Notes: generated by a model from the sequence alone, not told the origin. DNA of 64,000 nt from Alphaproteobacteria bacterium (GCA_018336035.1 JAGXRD010000007.1:48448-112447); one strand, 5' to 3'. Counted from the first letter of the stretch, positions 17,439 to 26,827 are shown. A program made the numbers and translations.

Positions 17439-18775
17439 CGCGGAGTCAGCTGCAGGTTGATGTCGCGGTCAGGCGCCAGTGTGATGCGTCCGACCATGCC
17501 TACAGGATGGGAGTCCTGGAGGGCGAGGCGGTAACGCTGCACGATCATCGCCAGCGCCACAGTCATCTCGGTGACGGCGAAATGGTTGCCGATGCAGACA
17601 TGCTTGCCGATGGCAAAAGGCATGAAGGCCTGTTTCGGCCAGTCGGCCGCCAGGAAACGCTCCGGTCGGAAGTCATTGGCGTCCGCGCCCCACAGAGCTG
17701 GATCACGCTGCATGCCGTAGACCGAAAACAGCAGTATGGTGCCGCGTGGAATGCGGTGACCGTTATACTCGTCATCGGCAACCGCCTGGCGTGCCACATT
17801 GTAGACGGGCGGATAGAGGCGCAGGGTTTCGTTCACCACGGCCGAGGTCAGCGGCAGACGTTTCAGGCTATCGAAATCCGGCGCGCCCCCGCGCAGCACG
17901 GTCTGCAGCTCCTCGTGCATCCGCTCGGCCAGGTCAGGCCGCTGCGCCAGGGCATACAGCGCCCAGGCCAACGCCGTGGCGGTCGTTTCAAAGCCCGCCA
18001 GGAACAGAGTCTTGGTCTCATCGCGCAAGCCCGCATCGTCGATGCCGGCGCCCGTCTCGGGATCACGCGCCTGTCGCATGGTTTGCAGGATATCGTGCTG
18101 CACCGGGCATCCCTTGCGTTCGGCGATATGCCCGTTGACGTAGTCGTCGAGAATGCGCCGTGTGCCATGCAGGTAACGGTTTTTCCGGGTCGGCAGCCAG
18201 AGCGGGGCGGCGAACCACGAGGTATTGCGCGCCCGCATCAGGTGCAGGCTCTCGCGCACCGCTGTACCGAAGCGCTCGCTGTTGTCGCGTCCGACATCGG
18301 TGGAGAGCAGGGCCTGACCGATAATCGTGAGCGTCAGGTGCTGGGTATCTGCCAGCACCGGCACGGCTGCACCGGTGCGTCGTTGCTGTTCCCAGTGTTT
18401 CAGCATGGCATGGGTCGCATCCCGCGTGACAGGCACCAGTCGCTGCAGGCTGTCGGTCCGGAAGCCGGGCAGGATCTGGCGGCGGCGTTTGAGCCAGAAG
18501 GGACCGTCGGTGGACAGCAGGCCAAAACCGAGGATCGCCTGTCCGTTCCGGTAATGGAAGCTGCGCTCGTAGCGCTCATGCCGCGTGACCAGCGCCTGCC
18601 GGGTGAAGTCGGCATCGGTGACGGCAAGGAAACGCTTGTGCAGGATGCGGAACCAGGCGAGGCCGCCATGCTGCAACCCCGCCTGGGCTGGCAACAGATG
18701 CGGTGTCGCCATGAAAGGCGCGGCCGAGCCAAACAGCCAGTGAGTGCCGGCAAAGGCGGGAATGGTCGTGCTCAT
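17435..18775 (-). CDS. Cytochrome P450
   Basis: 446 residues. Heme-ligand motif FAIGKHVCIG with Cys394, I-helix oxygen-activation motif AGFETTATA, K-helix ETLR, and the PERF (DFRPERFL) meander. There is no transmembrane anchor, so it is a soluble class I enzyme; no ferredoxin or reductase gene is adjacent. It overlaps both neighbours by four bases (acyltransferase upstream, 191-aa unknown downstream), so the three are made as one unit. The substrate is unknown; pairing with an acyltransferase suggests a fatty-acyl or small-molecule ester substrate (inference). Confidence 0.93.
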   Translation of the reverse strand: MSTTIPAFAGTHWLFGSAAPFMATPHLLPAQAGLQHGGLAWFRILHKRFLAVTDADFTRQALVTRHERYERSFHYRNGQAILGFGLLSTDGPFWLKRRRQILPGFRTDSLQRLVPVTRDATHAMLKHWEQQRRTGAAVPVLADTQHLTLTIIGQALLSTDVGRDNSERFGTAVRESLHLMRARNTSWFAAPLWLPTRKNRYLHGTRRILDDYVNGHIAERKGCPVQHDILQTMRQARDPETGAGIDDAGLRDETKTLFLAGFETTATALAWALYALAQRPDLAERMHEELQTVLRGGAPDFDSLKRLPLTSAVVNETLRLYPPVYNVARQAVADDEYNGHRIPRGTILLFSVYGMQRDPALWGADANDFRPERFLAADWPKQAFMPFAIGKHVCIGNHFAVTEMTVALAMIVQRYRLALQDSHPVGMVGRITLAPDRDINLQLTPR

Positions 18776-19596
18776 GCCGTGGTGCCCGGTTGGCTCTCGG
18801 CGACCAGGAGGCGACGCGTCTCGGTTACGAAGGAGTCATCCAGACCCGCGGCGGATTGCAGAAGGTGGGTCAGGGTGGCGGCAAAGCGGGACAATGGCAG
18901 TCCATCGACGATCGCGTGATCGGCGCCGCCTGACAGGCAGAGAATCTTGCGTCCGCCGCGATCGACGATGCTGCCGATGGCCGCCGTGTAAGTGAAAATG
19001 TTCGGCGGCAGGGCATGGAAGGCATTCGGTACGCCGGGGCTTTGCAGGTTGGTCAGCCCGAGTGTGCCGTGAAAGCGCTTGAGCAGGGTGGGATCGCGCA
19101 TGATGCGACGTGAGATCATGTTGCGAATAAAGCCAGGAAGAGCTGCGACGCGCCGGCGCAGCTTTACGGTGTCGTCGCTGCCCAGGTCGATATTTGTGGC
19201 ATGACGCAGTTCCATATTGATTTCAGCCAGCGATTTGCGCTGGGCGGCCCGGATCGTGTAGCCGACGGCCAGTCGCACCCCGCCGGGCAGGCGACGGTCT
19301 ATGGCAGTGCCGAGGTCGATGTCGTCAAAGCAGATCAGGTCCTTGCCGCGACGATACGTATGCATCACCGGATGCCTCTGTACGGCCTGCACCAGGCAGT
19401 AGGCGACGAAGGCGTGGAGCGAAACGGCGATGCGCAGGTCCCGCCGATACCGGCTGATCCGCTCCAGGGCCTCGGTGATATCGACTTCTCCGAAGCCATA
19501 GACGGTATGTGGCCGATGCTGCTTGAGCACGCTGATCAGGGCGTTGCGCACAATCGGCCAGGGCCGCGTCTGGTAACCCGTGCTCTGGTCTTTCAT
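18772..19596 (-). CDS. Stand-alone 2-oxoacid dehydrogenase E2-type acyltransferase domain
   Basis: 274 residues corresponding only to the catalytic (chloramphenicol-acetyltransferase-fold) domain of E2 enzymes. It has no lipoyl or E1/E3-binding domain. The catalytic HxxxDG motif is present (HAIVDG, His227/Asp231), and the trimer-core element FTYTAAIGSIVDRGG precedes it. It opens the operon acyltransferase-P450-unknown, with four-base overlaps. Without a lipoyl arm it cannot serve in a dehydrogenase complex by itself; it more likely transfers an acyl group from CoA to a small molecule. Confidence 0.85.
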   Translation of the reverse strand: MKDQSTGYQTRPWPIVRNALISVLKQHRPHTVYGFGEVDITEALERISRYRRDLRIAVSLHAFVAYCLVQAVQRHPVMHTYRRGKDLICFDDIDLGTAIDRRLPGGVRLAVGYTIRAAQRKSLAEINMELRHATNIDLGSDDTVKLRRRVAALPGFIRNMISRRIMRDPTLLKRFHGTLGLTNLQSPGVPNAFHALPPNIFTYTAAIGSIVDRGGRKILCLSGGADHAIVDGLPLSRFAATLTHLLQSAAGLDDSFVTETRRLLVAESQPGTTA

Positions 19597-19895
19597 TCCC
19601 CAATCGCCGCCGCGTGGCCTGGCCTGCCGCGATGGCCCCCCAATGATCAGCGTTTTGCGCTGATTGCGTCCTGCATATAAAACGCAGCGTATAAGGAGGG
19701 TCTAGCAATCCTGAGGGGTCCGCGCCACCGGTTTTTGGCCCAACAGCCCGGCGAACTGCCTGTTCTGTCAACCAAATCCCGATTCGCCGCCACCCCGTGA
19801 CGGTCTTGCCGAGGGACTCGCCGCCCCGTAGATTGCGAACATCAATCCATTGCCCGATTCGGCGGTTTGCGCCGGGGCCCATTCCGTGACCCGCC
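19597..19895. promoter_or_regulatory. Divergent intergenic region with a hairpin-forming palindrome
   Basis: 299 bp between the acyltransferase operon and the aminotransferase gene. ATCAGCG (19646-19652) and CGCTGAT (19658-19664) form a perfect 7+7 repeat 50 bp upstream of the acyltransferase start. AT-rich TATAAAAC-like sequence lies at 19676-19684. No gene was seen. The palindrome is a candidate operator for the operon; nothing further can be assigned. Confidence 0.35.
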
Positions 19896-21116
19896 ATGCT
19901 CAATCCCCGTATCGACGAACTCAGCGACTATCCCTTTGCCCGTCTGCGCACGCTGCTCGATTCCGAGCCGCTGCCGGCCGGCATGCCCATGATCAATCTT
20001 TCCATCGGCGAGCCGAACCATCCGCTGCCGCCGATGGTGATCGAACAGATGACCGCGGATCTGAGCATCCTGAACCGCTACCCGACCATCAACGGCACGC
20101 CGGAATTCCGTTCCGCATGTGCCGCCTGGATCACGCGCCGCTATAAGCTGCCGGAAACCCTGATCGAGCCCGAGACGCAGATCGTGGCGCTGACCGGTAC
20201 GCGCGAAGGCCTCTACATGATCGCCAACGTGATTGTGCCGCAGAAGAAGGGTACGAAAGGCGAGCGCCCCCTGGTGCTGATGCCCAATCCCTTCTACCAG
20301 ACCTATGTCGGCGCGGCCGTCGCTGCCGGCGCCGATCCCTATTTCCTGCCGGCCTATGCCGAAAACGGCTTCCTGCCTGACTTTAAATCGCTCGACAAGG
20401 ACACGCTGGACCGCACGGCACTGGTCTATATCTGCTCGCCGGCCAATCCGCAGGGCGCGGTGGCCAGCGTGGAATATCTCGCGCATCTGATCGAACTGGC
20501 GCGCAGGCACGACTTCGTCGTGGCTTTCGACGAATGCTATGCCGAGATTTACGATCAGGTGCCGCCGCCAGGCGGGCTGGACGCCGCGCTGCATCTGGCT
20601 GGGGCCAAGGTGGGCCAGGGTGCACTGAAGAACATCGTGGTGTTCCATTCGCTGTCCAAGCGCTCCAGCGCGCCGGGGCTGCGGTCGGGCTTCTGCACCG
20701 GCGACCACGAGATCACCAAGGCCTTCATCAAACTGCGCAACTATGGCTGCACCGGCATGATGATGCCGGTGGCGGCGGCCTCGGCTGCCTTGTGGCGCGA
20801 TGAAAAGCATGTCGAGGAGAACCGCGCGCTGTACCGCCAGAAATTCGACATGGCGCAGAACGTGCTGGGCAACCGGTTCGGCTTCTTCCGCCCGGCCGGC
20901 GGCTTCTATCTCTGGCTCGATGTGGGCGACCCGGAGGCCATGGCGCTCAAGCTGTGGCGCGAGGCGGCCTTGCGCACCCTACCGGGCAATTACCTGACCC
21001 GGCCGGAAAATGGCGGCGAAAAGGCCGGAAAGTCCTATCTCCGCATAGCTTTAGTGGCAGATTTGGAGGCCACGAAGGCTGCGCTTCAACGCATTGGTAA
21101 CGTTCTCGGGGCTTAA
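19896..21116 (+). CDS. PLP-dependent class I/II aminotransferase, DapC-like
   Basis: 406 residues. Substrate/PLP features: SIGEPNHPLP near the N-terminus, LTGTREGLY, SPANPQGAV, AFDECYAEIY (PLP-binding Asp and Tyr) and the Schiff-base Lys in SLSKRSSAPGLRSG. Alphaproteobacterial proteins of this type are commonly N-succinyldiaminopimelate aminotransferases (lysine / peptidoglycan precursor), which would suit a neighbour of ftsK. Specificity cannot be proved from sequence. The gene lies 78 bp upstream of ftsK on the same strand. Confidence 0.88.
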   Translation: MLNPRIDELSDYPFARLRTLLDSEPLPAGMPMINLSIGEPNHPLPPMVIEQMTADLSILNRYPTINGTPEFRSACAAWITRRYKLPETLIEPETQIVALTGTREGLYMIANVIVPQKKGTKGERPLVLMPNPFYQTYVGAAVAAGADPYFLPAYAENGFLPDFKSLDKDTLDRTALVYICSPANPQGAVASVEYLAHLIELARRHDFVVAFDECYAEIYDQVPPPGGLDAALHLAGAKVGQGALKNIVVFHSLSKRSSAPGLRSGFCTGDHEITKAFIKLRNYGCTGMMMPVAAASAALWRDEKHVEENRALYRQKFDMAQNVLGNRFGFFRPAGGFYLWLDVGDPEAMALKLWREAALRTLPGNYLTRPENGGEKAGKSYLRIALVADLEATKAALQRIGNVLGA

Positions 21117-21194
21117 CTAAGCAGGCTAGGGCGAATCGGCCCGGGTCGGCGACTGTGTTTGCGCGCCGGTATGGTTAATCCTGTGAGGAACGGC

Positions 21195-23699
21195 ATGGCT
21201 GCCAGGTCCAAGAAGAAGCGGTCTTTCTTCCCTGAAGGTTTCGACGATTTCCTGCGCCTGCGCGCTCGCGAAGGCGGCGGCATCCTGATCCTTGGCCTGG
21301 GTTTCCTGCTGGCCCTGGCGCTGGCGAGCTTCGATCCGGCCGATCCCAATTTCAATCATGCCACGCCCAAGGCGCCGCATAACTGGCTCGGCCTGCCGGG
21401 CGCCTATACCTCCGACGTGCTGCTGCAGACGCTGGGCCTCTCGGCCTGGCTGTTCGTGCTGCTGCTGGCCTCCTGGGGTTTCCGCATCGTGTCGCATCGC
21501 GGCCTGCCGCGCTGGTGGCTGAATGTGGCGCTGGTGCCGCTCACACTCATCCTGTTCGCCGCCTTTGCCGCTGCCCTGCCGGTACCAACCACCTGGGCGC
21601 TGCGTGCCGGTCTCGGCGGCGTGGTCGGTGATTTCATCCTCTATCACCAGTTGGTGCCGTTTGGCGTCATGTTCGGCCTGCCGATTTCGGCCGTGCTGCC
21701 GGCCGTGGTCTGCTTCGGTTTCGCCGTGCTCAGCTTCTATTTCGCCTCGGGCCTCAGCATGGGTGAATGGCGCAGCATGGGCGCCGGCCTCGGCTTCGGC
21801 GCGGCGGCCACTGCCGGCTTGGCCGCACAGGGCATCTATCAGGGTGGCAAGGCTGCCATGCGCGCCGGCCAGGAAACGCAAGGATTCTTCGCCCGCCTGA
21901 AATCTGTCTTCACCCGCGACGACGCAGACGAGAAGCCGGTGATCCGCAAGGCCGAACCGAGCTTTGGCAAGGCCAAAAGCAAGGCGGCGGCGAGTGAACA
22001 GGATTACGTCGATCCGGACGATCTCGATGAGGTCGATGCCGACGAGGACGATGAGCAGGACATGCCGCGTCTTCCGACCGCGAAAAAGGTCGATGAAGGT
22101 CGTGTCACCCGCCGCATCGAAAAGCCCAAGACCGGTAGCCGCGCCATTCGCGAGGCGCAGACCACGCTCAACCTCGGCGATGCTGGCGATTTCGAACTGC
22201 CGGAACTGTCGCTGCTCAAGCCGCCGCCGGCCGATGCCGGCCGTGAAAAGATCAACGAGGATGCGCTGGAGCAGAATGCCCGCATGCTTGAATCGGTGCT
22301 GAGCGAATTCGGCGTGCAGGGTGAGATCACCAAGGTGCGCCCCGGCCCGGTCGTCACGCTCTACGAACTCGAACCCGCGCCCGGCACCAAATCGAGCCGC
22401 GTGATCGGCCTGTCGGATGATATCGCCCGTTCGATGAGTGCGCTGTCGGCCCGCGTCGCCGTCATTCCCGGCCGCAACGCCATCGGCATCGAACTGCCGA
22501 ATGCCAAGCGCGAAACGGTTTACTTACGCGAACTGCTGGCTTCGGCCGAATTCGAGAGCCCGTCGACCAAGCTGGGTCTGGCCCTGGGCAAGGATATCGG
22601 CGGTTCGGCCATTATCGCTGACCTGACCAAGATGCCGCATCTGCTCGTCGCCGGCACCACCGGTTCGGGCAAGTCGGTCGCTATCAATACAATGATCTTG
22701 TCATTGTTATACAAACTGACGCCGGATCAGTGCCGTTTCATCATGGTCGATCCCAAGATGCTGGAACTCTCCGTCTATGACGGTATCCCGCATCTGCTGG
22801 CGCCTGTGGTGACCGAACCGGGCAAGGCGGTCGTCGCGCTGAAATGGACCGTGCGCGAGATGGAAGACCGCTATCGCAAGATGTCGGAACTCGGCGTGCG
22901 CAATATCGCCAGCTACAACGAGCGCCTGGCGGTGGCGCGCGCCAAGGATGAAACGCTGGGTCGCACCGTGCAGACCGGTTTCGACGAGGCCGGCAAGCCA
23001 ATCTACGAAGAACGCCCGATCGATCTCAATCCACTGCCCTTCATTGTCGTGATCGTCGACGAGCTGGCCGACCTGATGCTGGTCGCCGGCAAGGATATCG
23101 AGGCTGCGATCCAGCGCCTGGCGCAGATGGCGCGCGCTGCCGGTATTCATCTCATTATGGCGACGCAGCGTCCGTCGGTCGATGTTATCACCGGCACGAT
23201 CAAGGCGAATTTCCCGACGCGTATCTCCTTCCAGGTGACGTCAAAGATCGACAGCCGCACCATCCTGGGCGAGCAGGGTGCCGAGCAGCTGCTGGGCATG
23301 GGCGACATGCTGTTCATGCCGGGTGCCGGCCGCATCAGCCGCGTGCATGGTCCGTTTGTTTCGGACGAGGAAGTTGAACGCGTGGTCAAGATGCTGAAGG
23401 ATCAGGCCGAGCCGGTCTATGTCGAAGCGGTGACTGCCGATCTCGACGGCGGCAAATTCGGCGCACCGGGCTCCGGCGGCGGCGAAGGCGGCGAGGAAGA
23501 CACGCTCTACGACCAGGCGGTCGCGCTGGTCTGCCGTGAACGCAAGGCTTCGACCTCCTTCATCCAGCGCCACCTGCAGATCGGCTACAACCGCGCCGCC
23601 CGCATTATGGAGCGCATGGAAAAGGAAGGCGTGGTCGGCGCCGCCAACCATGTCGGCAAGCGCGAAGTGCTGGCGCGGAACATCGAGGCGGCGGAGTAG
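21195..23699 (+). CDS. ftsK: DNA translocase FtsK
   Basis: 834 residues: an N-terminal domain with four membrane helices, an acidic linker (about 255-360, rich in DDEDD), then the RecA-like motor with Walker A GTTGSGKS at 487-494 and Walker B IVVIVDELADLM. The C-terminal gamma domain (SFIQRHLQIGYNRAARIMERME) recognises KOPS. It moves chromosome ends through the septum and activates XerCD at dif; a xerC gene lies at 47.8-48.8 kb. The start was chosen at ATG 21195 because GAGGA lies just upstream. Followed by a strong bidirectional terminator. Confidence 0.97.
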   Translation: MAARSKKKRSFFPEGFDDFLRLRAREGGGILILGLGFLLALALASFDPADPNFNHATPKAPHNWLGLPGAYTSDVLLQTLGLSAWLFVLLLASWGFRIVSHRGLPRWWLNVALVPLTLILFAAFAAALPVPTTWALRAGLGGVVGDFILYHQLVPFGVMFGLPISAVLPAVVCFGFAVLSFYFASGLSMGEWRSMGAGLGFGAAATAGLAAQGIYQGGKAAMRAGQETQGFFARLKSVFTRDDADEKPVIRKAEPSFGKAKSKAAASEQDYVDPDDLDEVDADEDDEQDMPRLPTAKKVDEGRVTRRIEKPKTGSRAIREAQTTLNLGDAGDFELPELSLLKPPPADAGREKINEDALEQNARMLESVLSEFGVQGEITKVRPGPVVTLYELEPAPGTKSSRVIGLSDDIARSMSALSARVAVIPGRNAIGIELPNAKRETVYLRELLASAEFESPSTKLGLALGKDIGGSAIIADLTKMPHLLVAGTTGSGKSVAINTMILSLLYKLTPDQCRFIMVDPKMLELSVYDGIPHLLAPVVTEPGKAVVALKWTVREMEDRYRKMSELGVRNIASYNERLAVARAKDETLGRTVQTGFDEAGKPIYEERPIDLNPLPFIVVIVDELADLMLVAGKDIEAAIQRLAQMARAAGIHLIMATQRPSVDVITGTIKANFPTRISFQVTSKIDSRTILGEQGAEQLLGMGDMLFMPGAGRISRVHGPFVSDEEVERVVKMLKDQAEPVYVEAVTADLDGGKFGAPGSGGGEGGEEDTLYDQAVALVCRERKASTSFIQRHLQIGYNRAARIMERMEKEGVVGAANHVGKREVLARNIEAAE

Positions 23700-23720
23700 G
23701 TTTTCGCCAGTCAGGATTGT

Positions 23721-23752
23721 AAAAAAGCCCGGCAGCGATGCCGGGCTTTTTT
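23721..23752. terminator. Bidirectional intrinsic terminator after ftsK
   Basis: A-tract, then GCCCGGCA and TGCCGGGC arms, then a T-tract: a perfect 14-bp stem including the A/T ends around a GCGA loop. It serves ftsK and the convergent tetR gene. Confidence 0.92.
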
Positions 23753-23760
23753 CATCTTTT

Positions 23761-23787
23761 GTCGTCCCCGCTTTCGCGGGAATGACG
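23761..23787. repeat. Short extragenic palindrome (REP-like), family 1
   Basis: Imperfect inverted repeat with core CCCGC-TTTC-GCGGG and GTCRT / ATGAC flanks, between ftsK and tetR. The same core with a GAAA loop recurs at 52944-52966. Confidence 0.6.
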
Positions 23788-23794
23788 GCGGGCA

Positions 23795-24379
23795 CTATTC
23801 GTGGGCAAGTCTCAATGCGGCATTCCGTGCATTCTTCAATGCGCGTTTCGAGGCTGTCGCATCGCCGCGCAGTGCCCGCGCCAGCAACAAGCCACCCACC
23901 ATGATCGACAACACGGCTTGCGCGCGGTCGTCGCGCTGCTGCCGGTTTGGCGCGTCGATCTGGGCCGCGAACAGCGCCAGCAATCTGGCGATGCCCTCTT
24001 CGTAAGCCTCTCGCACCAGCCCGCCGGCGCGCTGGGCTTCCATGCCCACGCTGGCCATCACGCAGCCATGCTGTGGCTGGTCGCGATGCGCCTCGGTCAG
24101 ATAGGTGTCGATCAGCGCGACCATCTTCCTGCTCGGCGTTGCCTTGGCGGTGATCTGTTCCAGCCGCGTCCGCATATGGGCGAAGGCGGCTTCGACGGCT
24201 GCAGCAGCCAGCGCCTCTTTGGAGTCGAAATGTCGGTAGAAGCCGCCATGCGTCAGGCCGGCCTCGACCATCACATCGGCTACGCCCGTTTCAGCCAGGC
24301 CGCGATCGCGGATCATCCGGCCGGCAGCCCTGACGATCTGGAGGCGGGTTTCCGCTTTTTCCTCGGCCGAACGGCGCAT
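23795..24379 (-). CDS. TetR-family transcriptional regulator
   Basis: 194 residues. An N-terminal helix-turn-helix (TRLQIVRAAGRMIRDRGLAETGVADVMVEAGLTHGGFYRHFDSKEAL, about 9-54) is followed by a ligand-binding domain. It is divergent from the thiolase gene; the gap holds a perfect 8+8 palindrome that is its likely operator. It therefore probably represses the thiolase (and perhaps frmA-fghA) and itself, with an acyl-CoA or aldehyde-type inducer (inference). An upstream start at 24433 would run through the palindrome. Confidence 0.9.
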   Translation of the reverse strand: MRRSAEEKAETRLQIVRAAGRMIRDRGLAETGVADVMVEAGLTHGGFYRHFDSKEALAAAAVEAAFAHMRTRLEQITAKATPSRKMVALIDTYLTEAHRDQPQHGCVMASVGMEAQRAGGLVREAYEEGIARLLALFAAQIDAPNRQQRDDRAQAVLSIMVGGLLLARALRGDATASKRALKNARNAALRLAHE

Positions 24380-24416
24380 GGGTCTCTTTCGCGGCTGCAA
24401 AATAGCGCTTGACGGA

Positions 24417-24436
24417 TAGATGATAGCAATCATCTA
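24417..24436. promoter_or_regulatory. Operator palindrome between tetR and thiolase
   Basis: TAGATGAT and ATCATCTA form a perfect 8+8 inverted repeat with a four-base spacer (AGCA). It is 38 bp upstream of the tetR start and 34 bp upstream of the thiolase start. Position, symmetry and size suit a TetR dimer. Confidence 0.65.
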
Positions 24437-24469
24437 ATTCAGGCGGCAAGAGAAATCAGGAGAGCCGCC

Positions 24470-25654
24470 ATGTCTAAAGACCCCATCGTCATCGCATCCG
24501 CCATCCGCACCCCGCTCGGCCGTTTCGGCGGTGCGCTCGCCAGCGTGGCCGGCAACGAACTCGGCGCCGTGGTGATCCGCGAGGCGCTGAGCCGCGCTGG
24601 CGTGAAGGGCGAGCAGGTGGATGAAGTGCTGATGGGCTGCGTGCTGCCGGCCGGACAGGGCCAGGCGCCGGCGCGTCAGGCGGCGCGCAAGGCCGGGCTG
24701 CCCGATCATGTCGGCGCCGTCACGGTCAACAAGGTCTGCGGCTCAGGCATGCGCGCCACGATGATGGCGCATGACATGCTGCTGGCCGGTTCGGCGACGA
24801 TCATGGTGGCCGGCGGCATGGAAAGCATGTCGGGCGCGCCGTATCTGCTGCCGCAGATGCGCTTCGGCCACAAGGCCGGCCATACCAAGGTGATCGACCA
24901 TATGATGATGGACGGTCTGGAAGATGCCTATGAGCGCGACCGCGCCATGGGCACCTTCGGCGAGCAATGCGCCGAGAAGTACGGTTTTACGCGTCAGGAG
25001 CAGGACGCTTATGCCATCGAGACGCTGACCCGTGCCCGCAAGGCGGTCGAGAACGGCTGGTTCGATGCCGAGATCATCGCGGTCACGCCGCAGGCCAAGG
25101 GCACCGAGACGCTGAGCCGCGACGAGAATCCGCTGAAAGTGAATCCCGAAAAAATTCCGACACTGAAGGCCGCCTTCAAGGCAAATGGCACGATCACGCC
25201 GGCCAGTTCCTCGGCCAATGCCGATGGTGCCGCTGCCCTGGTGCTGGCGCGGGAGAGCACCGCGAAGGACAAAGGCCTGCCCATCGTGGCGCGCATTGTC
25301 GGGCACAGCGTGCATGCCCAGGCGCCAGACTGGTTCACCACCGCACCGATCCCGGCGATGCGCAAGCTGCTGGAGAAAACCGGCTGGACCATCAACGATG
25401 TCGACCTGTTCGAGATCAACGAGGCTTTTGCCGCCGTGCCGATGGCCGCGATGCGCGATCTCAATATCGGCCATGACCGCCTGAATCTGCTGGGCGGCGC
25501 CTGCGCGCTGGGTCATCCGATCGGCGCGACCGGCGCACGCATCATCGTCACGCTGTTGAATGCGCTGCAGCGTTCGGGCGGCAAACGCGGCATCGCCTCG
25601 CTCTGCATCGGTGGCGGCGAGGCCACGGCCATCGCGGTGGAGCTGGCAGCCTAG
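24470..25654 (+). CDS. Acetyl-CoA acetyltransferase (thiolase)
   Basis: 394 residues with the thiolase catalytic set: acyl-accepting Cys90 in [15 protein letters not shown], the GHPIGATGA His and the C-terminal Cys in CIGGGEA. It condenses or cleaves acetoacetyl-CoA in the cytosol. Length and motifs fit a biosynthetic-type (PhaA/AtoB-like) thiolase. The TetR gene upstream is divergent and shares the operator. The stop is 58 bp before frmA with a stable hairpin between. Confidence 0.93.
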   Translation: MSKDPIVIASAIRTPLGRFGGALASVAGNELGAVVIREALSRAGVKGEQVDEVLMGCVLPAGQGQAPARQAARKAGLPDHVGAVTVNKVCGSGMRATMMAHDMLLAGSATIMVAGGMESMSGAPYLLPQMRFGHKAGHTKVIDHMMMDGLEDAYERDRAMGTFGEQCAEKYGFTRQEQDAYAIETLTRARKAVENGWFDAEIIAVTPQAKGTETLSRDENPLKVNPEKIPTLKAAFKANGTITPASSSANADGAAALVLARESTAKDKGLPIVARIVGHSVHAQAPDWFTTAPIPAMRKLLEKTGWTINDVDLFEINEAFAAVPMAAMRDLNIGHDRLNLLGGACALGHPIGATGARIIVTLLNALQRSGGKRGIASLCIGGGEATAIAVELAA

Positions 25655-25676
25655 CCAGCGGCAGTCCCGACCTTTA

Positions 25677-25707
25677 TTCTCCTGCGGAGTCATTTTCCGC
25701 AGGAGAA
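25677..25707 (+). promoter_or_regulatory. Hairpin that buries the frmA Shine-Dalgarno
   Basis: TTCTCCTGCGGA and TCCGCAGGAGAA form a perfect 12-bp stem with a seven-base loop. The right arm contains the AGGAG ribosome site of frmA, whose ATG follows five bases later. There is no T-run, so it is not an intrinsic terminator. Confidence 0.65.
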
Positions 25708-25712
25708 CCGTC

Positions 25713-26825
25713 ATGGATGTGCGCGCCGCCGTTGCCTTCGAGGCCAAGAAACCGCTCAGCATCGAGACGGTGAAGCTGGAAGGGCCCAAGGCCGGCGAAG
25801 TGCTGGTCGAAATCAGGGCCACCGGCGTCTGCCATACCGACGCCTATACGCTGTCGGGCCTCGACTCTGAGGGCAAGTTCCCCTGCATCCTCGGCCATGA
25901 AGGCGCCGGTGTGGTGGTCGATATCGGCCCCGGCGTCACCAGCGTGAAGAAGGGCGACCATGTCATCCCGCTCTACACGCCGGAATGCCGTCAGTGCGAC
26001 TACTGCCTCAGCCGCAAGACCAATCTCTGCCAGTCGATCCGCATCACCCAGGGCGCCGGACAGATGCCCGATGGCACCAGCCGCTTCAAATGCCGCGGTG
26101 AGACAGTCTGGCACTACATGGGCACCTCCACCTTTGCCAACTACACCGTGCTGCCCGAGATCGCGGTGGCCAAGATCCGCCCCGACGCGCCCTTTGAGAA
26201 GGTCTGCTATATCGGCTGCGGCGTCACCACCGGCATCGGTGCGGTGGTCTATACCGCCAAGGTTCAGGCCGGCGCCAATGTGGTGGTCTTCGGGTTGGGC
26301 GGCATCGGGCTCAACGTGATCCAGGGCGCGCGCATGGTGGGTGCCGACCGCATCATCGGCGTCGATATCAATCCCGCCCGCAAGGCGATGGCCGAGAAAT
26401 TCGGCATGACGCATTTCGTCAATCCGAAAGACATGAAGGATGAGGAACTGGTGCCGCATCTGGTCGAGCTGACCAAGGGCGGTGCCGATTTCAGCTTCGA
26501 ATGCATCGGCAATCCCAAGACGATGCGCCAGGCGCTGGAATGCTGCCACAAGGGCTGGGGCGAAAGCATCATCATCGGCGTCGCGCCGTCGGGTGCCGAA
26601 ATCTCGACACGTCCGTTCCAGCTGGTCACCGGCCGCGTCTGGAAGGGCTCGGCTTTCGGTGGGGCGCGCGGGCGCAGCGACGTACCGCAGATCGTCGACT
26701 GGTATATGGATGGCAAGATCAATATCGACGACCTGATCACCCATGTGATGCCGCTGGACAAGATCAACGACGCCTTCGACCTGATGCATAAGGGTGAGTC
26801 GATCCGTTCTGTCGTCACGTTCTGA
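25713..26825 (+). CDS. frmA: S-(hydroxymethyl)glutathione dehydrogenase (class III alcohol dehydrogenase)
   Basis: 370 residues, full length for the family. Catalytic zinc ligands are Cys40 (TGVCHTD) and the His in LGHEGAG; structural zinc is bound by the Cys cluster [17 protein letters not shown]. The NAD site is [11 protein letters not shown]. It oxidises the formaldehyde-glutathione adduct to S-formylglutathione, which fghA two bases downstream hydrolyses. The start is the ATG just after AGGAG; an upstream open stretch is not conserved. Translation may be gated by the hairpin over its ribosome site. Confidence 0.96.
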   Translation: MDVRAAVAFEAKKPLSIETVKLEGPKAGEVLVEIRATGVCHTDAYTLSGLDSEGKFPCILGHEGAGVVVDIGPGVTSVKKGDHVIPLYTPECRQCDYCLSRKTNLCQSIRITQGAGQMPDGTSRFKCRGETVWHYMGTSTFANYTVLPEIAVAKIRPDAPFEKVCYIGCGVTTGIGAVVYTAKVQAGANVVVFGLGGIGLNVIQGARMVGADRIIGVDINPARKAMAEKFGMTHFVNPKDMKDEELVPHLVELTKGGADFSFECIGNPKTMRQALECCHKGWGESIIIGVAPSGAEISTRPFQLVTGRVWKGSAFGGARGRSDVPQIVDWYMDGKINIDDLITHVMPLDKINDAFDLMHKGESIRSVVTF

Positions 26826-26827
26826 TC

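Noticed and set aside
18772..19596. Acyltransferase as the E2 subunit of a second 2-oxoacid dehydrogenase
   Set aside because: No lipoyl or subunit-binding domain, and no E1 or E3 genes adjacent.
23721..23787. CRISPR-like repeat cluster after ftsK
   Set aside because: Only one terminator and one extragenic palindrome; no regularly spaced direct repeats or cas genes.
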